Source: JBAZOY01 sp041648505 (GTDB lineage Bacteria > Desulfobacterota > Syntrophia > Syntrophales > CG2-30-49-12). From it: a stretch of 44,942 nucleotides of DNA. Below are positions 40,062-44,942 of this stretch, piece by piece. The notes under the pieces are model-generated. The model saw only the letters and a list, made by a program, of their open reading frames with translations, was not told the origin of the DNA and made no database searches. The DNA lies in the NCBI GenBank assembly GCA_041648505.1, contig JBAZOY010000013.1, positions 1 through 44,942 on the forward strand, given 5' to 3'. Every line of letters begins with the position of its first letter. The stretch's first letter is position 1. Both the position numbers and the translations under genes were made by a program.

Positions 40062-40955
40062 ATGAGATTCACAAGAGGCTTTGTCGTGTCTGTCATTGTC
40101 GCGATTGTTCTAATTGTTGCGATTGCTTATATATTCTATCCCCAGCGTCGGGAAACTGGCAAGGAACCTATAAAAAGGGAACAACGTCCTCTTCTGAAGG
40201 GAATACCCTATCAACCGCCGGAAAGATCTGAGAAGGAGGCGCCGTCTCTTTTAGAAAAACAAAAAATTATTAAAAAAGTTGTTATCATTATTGATGATAT
40301 CGGTTACGATCTTTTCACGCTGAATGAACTCCTTGAGATTGATGCCCCCATCACCTTTGCCGTTCTTCCTCACTTACCTCACTCTGTTGATGCTGCCCAT
40401 ATACTCCACCGAGAGGGACGAGAAATTATCCTCCACCTGCCGATGGAGCCTCAAAATTATCCTGAAAAAAACCCCGGCAGCGGGGCACTTTTTCTTCGGA
40501 TGAGTGAGGAAGAAATAAGGCAGCAGGTCGAGGATGATCTTGACGCTGTTCCCTATATCATAGGAGTTAATAATCATATGGGCTCCAGATTTATGGAGGA
40601 CCGAACAAAGTTGGCTATCGTTTTTGAGCAAATCAGGGAAAGAGGACTTTTCTTTGTGGACAGCCAAACAACCCCCTATTCAAAGGGGAGGGAACTGGCT
40701 GAAGAGATGGAGCTTCGGTTTGCAGCAAGGGATATTTTCATTGACAACGCTCAGGATTATAAGGCGACATTGCGGATTCTGATGGACCTGATGAAAAAAA
40801 GGAGCTCCAAGAAAAGGGGCCCCTTTATACTAAGCGGGCATCCTCATGCTACCACCATCAGGGCCCTTCAAGAAGCCCTGCCCCTCATGAAGGCAAGGGG
40901 TGTTGAGATTATCCCGGTGTCGGATCTTTTCGAGATAACGGGGGAAGAACCGTAA
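40062..40955 (+). CDS. divergent polysaccharide deacetylase family protein (YibQ-like)
   Basis: The 297-residue protein is anchored by an N-terminal transmembrane helix (GFVVSVIVAIVLIVAIAYIF). The periplasmic NodB-like fold shows VVIIIDDIGYDLFTLNELL, ITFAVLPHLPHS, EIILHLPMEPQ and NNHMGSRFMED. Members lie beside S41 protease and murein hydrolase genes, as here. A role in cell-wall or polysaccharide turnover is supposed, but the substrate is unknown. AAAGGAGGGT precedes the ATG; the gap after ctp is 72 nt. Confidence 0.88.
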   Translation: MRFTRGFVVSVIVAIVLIVAIAYIFYPQRRETGKEPIKREQRPLLKGIPYQPPERSEKEAPSLLEKQKIIKKVVIIIDDIGYDLFTLNELLEIDAPITFAVLPHLPHSVDAAHILHREGREIILHLPMEPQNYPEKNPGSGALFLRMSEEEIRQQVEDDLDAVPYIIGVNNHMGSRFMEDRTKLAIVFEQIRERGLFFVDSQTTPYSKGRELAEEMELRFAARDIFIDNAQDYKATLRILMDLMKKRSSKKRGPFILSGHPHATTIRALQEALPLMKARGVEIIPVSDLFEITGEEP

Positions 40956-41008
40956 ATGTAAATGTTCAAAAATCAGAAGTTAGGAGACGGAATCCGGAAT
41001 ATAGAAAG

Positions 41009-41147
41009 TGATCTTTGCAGAATATTAAAAACTGCAGTCAGAAGACGTGAATTGAAGATTTTTTGGGGTACGGGTACATGCCAACAAAGTGCAATGCAGA
41101 CAAAGGCAATGTTAGAGAGTCGGGAGATATAATTTTCAAAGCTCTCA
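41009..41147 (+). repeat. dispersed intergenic repeat, copy G (shortened)
   Basis: This copy of about 139 bp is in the orientation of copy A: ATCTTTGCAGAATATTAAAA, CAGTCAGAAGACGTGAATTGA, GGGGTACGGGTACATGCC, GACAAAGGCAATGTTAGAGAG, and the end ATATAATTTTCAAAGCTCTC. The region holding the TTTGCAGTGAAGC block is deleted. It lies between the YibQ-like gene and the TPR lipoprotein gene and takes up most of that 237-nt gap. Confidence 0.65.
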
Positions 41148-41192
41148 AGCAGTAAAAAAATACCCCTATGGCGATACGTAAATGAAACAAAT

Positions 41193-42923
41193 ATGAAAAA
41201 AACCTTAACTGGTCTGATGAAAAAATGTCTGTCAGCTTTTCTGGTATTGTTTATCGGTGGTTGTATCTTCTGCCCACCGGTTAGAGAGGCGATCACAAAA
41301 CCGGAAGATGGGGTGGGATCATTTAGCTCTACCTATCACTATTCTCTGGGTATTTTTCTTTCCCTCAATGGAAATCTTGATGAAGCTATCGTAGAGGTTG
41401 ACAAAGCCATCAGTCTTGATCCAAAATCTTCCTACCTTGCTACCGAACTTGCCACACTCTATATCAAAAAGGGTGAGACAGAAAAGGCCATCAGCCTCTA
41501 TGAAAGGTCTCTTCTTGATAATCCCGATGATGTTGATACACATCTCTATTTAGGCGGGTTATACCTGAATATCAAAGATTATGGAAAAGCCGTCAGTGAA
41601 TATAAAAGGGTCGTCGAGCTGGATCCGAAAAATTTAACGTCCTATCTCCACATGGGAATGATCTATGCGCAAGACAAGAAATATAAAAAGGCCCTCGAGT
41701 TATTTCAGAATCTTCTCAGTATTGATCCTGATGATCTGATGGGTAACTATTATCTTGCCGGATTATTAACCGCTATGAATCGTTACGATGAAGCTGAAAA
41801 GAGACTAAAAAAGACACTATCCATAGCCCCTGCCTTTGAGCTTGCATTAATTGATCTAGGGAGCCTTTACGAAAGGCAAAAAAATAACGCCTTGGCCATA
41901 AAAGTCTACAAAGATTTTCTCGACATGTACCCTTCGAAGATCGAGGTAAGGGCAAAATTGGGTGAGGCTCTTTTAAAGGAGCAGAAATACGATGAAGCGC
42001 TTAAGGAGTTTCAAGAGATCCTGAACGTTGACAGCAATAATAGAGGAGCCAAATTGACTCTCGGTCTTATTTACCTTGAAAAAGACCGGTATGAACAGGC
42101 GATAGAGGAGTTTACCCCCTTGCTGAAAGATCATCCGGAGGATCACAGGGTAAGGTATCTTTTGTCTCTGACTTATGAAGCAAAGAAGGAATATGGGTCT
42201 GCACTGATAGAACTTAAAAAGATTACTACAGATTCGGATTTATATGTAACTGCCCGGATTCAAATCGGAGAGATACTAAAAAGAGAGGGTAAGGATGATG
42301 ATGCCATCGCTGTGATCAGGGAAGCTATTAATAACAAGAAAGAAGGGCCCGAACTCTATCTGTTTCTATCATACCTTTATGTGGAGGACAAAAAAAATCC
42401 CTTTGCCTGCGAGGTATTGAAGGAAGGTCTTCTTATCTTGCCCCAGAATGTTGATCTTCATTACGGCCTTGGTACGTTGTACGAAACAATGGGGCGCTTC
42501 GAAGAAAGTCTCCAGGAGATGGAGCTTGTCCTGAAAATTGATCCCCGCAATGCAGATGCCCTTAATTTTATAGGTTATACCTATGCTGACAGGGGGATAA
42601 AGCTTGAAGAAGCAGAACAGATGATCAGGAAGGCACTTCATCTGAAGCCGGGGAACGGCTATGTGATTGATAGCCTGGGGTGGGTATATTTCCGGCAAGG
42701 CAATGTGGAGCAAGCGATAAAGTACCTGAAGGAGGCATTAGATATTCTTCCGGATGATGCTGCTGTTGAGGAGCATTTAGGCGATGCCTATACCAGGGCA
42801 GGCCGTATTGAAGACGCGCTTGAGATATACAAGAAGGCGCTGAAGTCAAATCCGGCAAACCAAATTCTGCAAAGTAAAATAGATGAACTCCGTAAGAAAT
42901 TGAATATAACCAATGGCCAGTGA
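41193..42923 (+). CDS. TPR-repeat lipoprotein
   Basis: This 576-residue protein begins with a lipoprotein signal ending in a lipobox (LFIGGC, Cys near residue 28). About a dozen tetratricopeptide repeats follow to the C-terminus (for example AISLYERSLLDNPDDVDTHL, AVSEYKRVVELDPKNLTSYL, AIKYLKEALDILPDDAAVEE). TPR arrays act as protein-binding scaffolds. The partner is unknown, but the overlap with the next lipoprotein gene suggests they work as a pair at the outer membrane. Confidence 0.85.
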   Translation: MKKTLTGLMKKCLSAFLVLFIGGCIFCPPVREAITKPEDGVGSFSSTYHYSLGIFLSLNGNLDEAIVEVDKAISLDPKSSYLATELATLYIKKGETEKAISLYERSLLDNPDDVDTHLYLGGLYLNIKDYGKAVSEYKRVVELDPKNLTSYLHMGMIYAQDKKYKKALELFQNLLSIDPDDLMGNYYLAGLLTAMNRYDEAEKRLKKTLSIAPAFELALIDLGSLYERQKNNALAIKVYKDFLDMYPSKIEVRAKLGEALLKEQKYDEALKEFQEILNVDSNNRGAKLTLGLIYLEKDRYEQAIEEFTPLLKDHPEDHRVRYLLSLTYEAKKEYGSALIELKKITTDSDLYVTARIQIGEILKREGKDDDAIAVIREAINNKKEGPELYLFLSYLYVEDKKNPFACEVLKEGLLILPQNVDLHYGLGTLYETMGRFEESLQEMELVLKIDPRNADALNFIGYTYADRGIKLEEAEQMIRKALHLKPGNGYVIDSLGWVYFRQGNVEQAIKYLKEALDILPDDAAVEEHLGDAYTRAGRIEDALEIYKKALKSNPANQILQSKIDELRKKLNITNGQ

Positions 42924-43749
42924 GCCTCAAAATAAACCTTCACAAATAAAAGACGTCCTTACTATACTTCACTTCCTCGTTATTGCTTTTCTTGTCTTTT
43001 CCTTTTTCGGATGTCTATCAACCCAAGCCCCTCTTCTCCCAATGAATTTTCCCTCTCCCGAAGATGCACTGAGAGGAATCAGCTCAAAAGCTCTTCTCAA
43101 GGGCACATTTAAGGCTACTGCCCGTATCGAAATCATCAGTGCCCGGGGAGGATATCCTGTAAGGGCCGCAATAATGCTGAAGAGACCATCTTTTTTAAGG
43201 TTGGACAATATTCCTTTTATCGGTACACCCGATTTTTTCCTCTCTGTCAGAGAAAATGTTTTAAAGGTGTTTCTACCCGGTAGAGGCGAATTTTATATCG
43301 GTCAGGCAACCACAAGGAATTTTAGTTCTTTTCTCCCCATAAGTCTTCCCGTAGAAGATATAATCTCCATCCTGACCGGTGCCTGTCCATTTATTGATGA
43401 GAGAAATCAAACCATGGAGGGGAATCCGGAAGGCGATTTATATAGGATAAACGTAATTTCTATGGGTAGAATCGTCCGGTCTCTATGGCTAAATCTAAAG
43501 GAAAACCATCTGGTCAGAGTTGATGTCTACCCTGATAATGAAAATATCTTCTCTTCTGCAATGTTCGAAGATTTCAGTAAGGTGGAAGATGTAGATATTC
43601 CCCAAAAGGTAATAATAACAACCGGGAAGGATGAGAATGAGTCATCTATCACCATCCGGTATTCTGATATCAAGATCTCGGCGGAAAAGGACACGGAAAA
43701 GTTTGACCTGCCGATTCCTGCAGGGGTAAAGCTGATCGGGATGGATTGA
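42913..43749 (+). CDS. LolB/DUF4292-like outer-membrane lipoprotein
   Basis: The 278-residue protein has a long N-terminus with a hydrophobic stretch and lipobox (FSFFGC, Cys near 35). A beta-rich domain follows, similar to DUF4292/LolB-like half-barrels (LKGTFKATARIEI, PSFLRLDNIPFIGTPDFFLS, VRENVLKVFLPGRGEFYIG). LolB inserts lipoproteins into the outer membrane; LolB in this phylum is usually not obvious, so this could be a functional counterpart, but that is speculation. It overlaps the TPR gene by 11 nt. Confidence 0.65.
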   Translation: MASEPQNKPSQIKDVLTILHFLVIAFLVFSFFGCLSTQAPLLPMNFPSPEDALRGISSKALLKGTFKATARIEIISARGGYPVRAAIMLKRPSFLRLDNIPFIGTPDFFLSVRENVLKVFLPGRGEFYIGQATTRNFSSFLPISLPVEDIISILTGACPFIDERNQTMEGNPEGDLYRINVISMGRIVRSLWLNLKENHLVRVDVYPDNENIFSSAMFEDFSKVEDVDIPQKVIITTGKDENESSITIRYSDIKISAEKDTEKFDLPIPAGVKLIGMD

Positions 43750-44525
43750 TGGAAGGTTGTTCTTATTAAGGGTAGTATCTCGTGGGTCCGGACAAAATTT
43801 CGAAAGCCCTCCGGCCCCCTGCTCCCCGAAAAGTTTAAATGCTTCAATCTCCGTTTCTCTAAAATGTGTGACCGCAGGGATGTGGATGCCCAAAATACAG
43901 ATCTGCATATCCATCTGAATTATCTAAGCATTCCATTCAACCATATTTAAGATTTTCAAAACCGAAAATGATCAATCTTGGGCTATCCATAAAGCCGCAT
44001 TACACGACAGCAGATGTGTGCAGCCTCCCAAAAACCAACTCGATACATTCCGATATCGATTGCGGCAGGGCCATTACCCGGAGCCGATCAAAGTCAGCGG
44101 CAAGCGTCGGTTTCAAATTAAAAAGCATTCTAAAAATCACATCGAAACTGCTCAAGGAAGGCATTACATCATCATAAACCTCTACCCTGTCGGCAAATCT
44201 GCATCTCACTCATTTATAAAGAGTATAGAAATTTATTTGATATTTCATCAAGATTAATGTTAGATTTATAAAGTATAAATGTAAATTACATTCTACACTT
44301 GATCTAATCCTGTCCTGAGCGCATACAGCACCGCAATAGAAATCTGGAAAGGTCCGCAAATTCAAGCATACCATCACGATGGTTGGATATGACCGGACTT
44401 CACAATAACGCAAATCTTGTTGAACTTTTAATTGTAAATAGTATCTAACGGAACAAATCTGCTTCGTTACTTGAATCGATCGGTGTTTTGGACACTTTTC
44501 TTTTTATGAACCGGAGATTTTTCCA
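43750..44525. other. gene-poor stretch upstream of the broken sensor gene
   Basis: No gene could be supported in these 776 nt. Several short open frames exist on both strands but none shows a ribosome site, a family motif or neighbour support. The composition differs from the coding regions and the stretch leads to an insertion-sequence scar, so it may be decayed DNA. Confidence 0.45.
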
Positions 44526-44820
44526 ATGGCTGAACAACCAACCTATGAAGAATTGGCACAACGGGTTCAAGCGTTGGAGCAGGAAAAGCTTGCAAGTAAA
44601 ATGATAAAGGAGGCCGCGATCCATGATGGGGAACGGTCGACTCAAAAAAATGAATCAAAAATGAATCCGGAAATGAATATTCCGGATGTTGACCTCGGCG
44701 CTATCATCGATGCCGAAGAAATCCGGTCGATCCTGGACGATTTTTATTATCTGACGAATATGGCAACCGCCATGCTTGATCTGAAAGGGAGAGTGATCGA
44801 AGCTACGGGATGGCAGGTGA
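44526..44820 (+). pseudogene. PocR-domain sensor gene, truncated by an insertion sequence
   Basis: The first 95 or so residues look like the start of a sensor protein: a short coiled coil (YEELAQRVQALEQEKLASK), then the beginning of a PocR ligand-binding domain (IRSILDDFYYLTNMATAMLD, LKGRVIEATGWQ). After TGWQ the family sequence is lost, and the frame runs nine residues into foreign DNA to a stop at 44846. The break falls at about 44817, where an IS3-family end begins. The missing part would normally hold PAS, kinase or regulator domains. Confidence 0.75.
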
Positions 44821-44854
44821 CCCCTGTCGTCAATAGTGTACACTAATTTGTTTT

Positions 44855-44942
44855 TCATGCCGCTTGTTTCAATGTGTAAAATTGCTTCTCAAAAGTAACC
44901 GGAGACAGATAGCCAAGTCTGGCCTGCCGCCTTTGCCGGTTA
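44855..44942 (-). CDS. IS3-family transposase OrfB, C-terminal fragment (rest outside the window)
   Basis: On the minus strand a frame open to the window edge ends at TGA (44855-44857). It reads NRQRRQARLGYLSPVTFEKQ and then FYTLKQAA, the standard C-terminal end of IS3-type OrfB. The element end is probably near 44818 (sequence TGACCCCTG), about 37 bp beyond the stop, usual for this family. It interrupts the PocR-domain gene. Confidence 0.82.
   Translation of the reverse strand, partial: NRQRRQARLGYLSPVTFEKQFYTLKQAA

Noticed and set aside
43527..43914. Two overlapping minus-strand open frames of about 90-106 codons near the end of the LolB-like gene
   Set aside because: One is antisense to the lipoprotein gene, and neither has a ribosome site or recognisable motif.

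Overview
The window looks like chromosomal DNA of a Gram-negative, anaerobic, autotrophic or syntrophic bacterium, most plausibly a Desulfobacterota/Deltaproteobacteria relative (Syntrophia-like). The evidence is a Tol-Pal envelope system and many lipoproteins (Gram-negative), a four-subunit oxygen-sensitive pyruvate:ferredoxin oxidoreductase, a Wood-Ljungdahl-type MetF/MetV pair, and two different NADH-dehydrogenase-like (NuoEFG/HydBC-like) modules. This placement is inference from gene content; no rRNA is present.

Layout. (1) 1-632: a transposase 3' remnant with insertion-sequence end repeats, then a hairpin terminator. (2) 635-6985, minus strand: a redox operon read from a good sigma70-like promoter at 6957-6985, in the order porC-porD-porA-porB-nuoE-like-[2Fe-2S] thioredoxin-like protein-nuoF-like-HoxU/NuoG-N-like, with tRNA-Asn directly downstream. 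(3) 7006-10876, minus strand: the conserved information-processing block tadA-tRNA-Ser(CGA)-tRNA-Ser(GGA)-SRP RNA-dnaX-ybaB-recR. (4) 11222-18140: mutS, a GAF-domain PilB/GspE ATPase, a TrmH-family methyltransferase and dodecin. (5) 18181-26084, minus strand: a second redox operon coding for a NuoG-like molybdopterin-fold protein, NuoE, a three-part NuoF-GltD fusion, MetV and MetF. (6) 26135-29869, minus strand: lgt, trxB, lspA and a baeRF-type protein. (7) 30186-32943, plus strand: the complete EF-P beta-lysylation set epmB-efp-epmA. (8) 32957-38103, plus strand: tolQ-tolR-tolA-tolB-pal-cpoB. (9) 38646-43749, plus strand: a C-terminal processing protease, a YibQ-like deacetylase-fold protein, a TPR lipoprotein and a LolB/DUF4292-like lipoprotein. 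(10) 43750-44942: a gene-poor stretch, a PocR-domain sensor gene broken by an IS3-family element, and the end of that element's transposase.

How the genes may work together. The first redox operon couples pyruvate oxidation (PorABCD, reducing ferredoxin) to an NAD(H)-reactive flavin/Fe-S module with no hydrogenase catalytic domain beside it. The second ties methylene-tetrahydrofolate reductase (MetF/MetV) to an NAD(P)H-reactive module in which the molybdenum-ligand position of the NuoG/FdhA-like subunit is tyrosine, one ferredoxin-type cluster has Asp in place of its fourth Cys, and the NuoF subunit carries a GltD domain in place of the usual 2x[4Fe-4S] tail. I regard this as the best candidate for a poorly described system: an NAD(P)H-dependent, possibly electron-bifurcating MTHFR complex.

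A second unexplained signal is a family of seven dispersed intergenic repeats (about 80-210 bp, with imperfect terminal inverted repeats) at 11001, 16236, 28136, 31848, 34912, 38150 and 41009, in both orientations and with internal deletions. They behave like a MITE or REP-like element. All calls come from reading the sequence; no database search was run.
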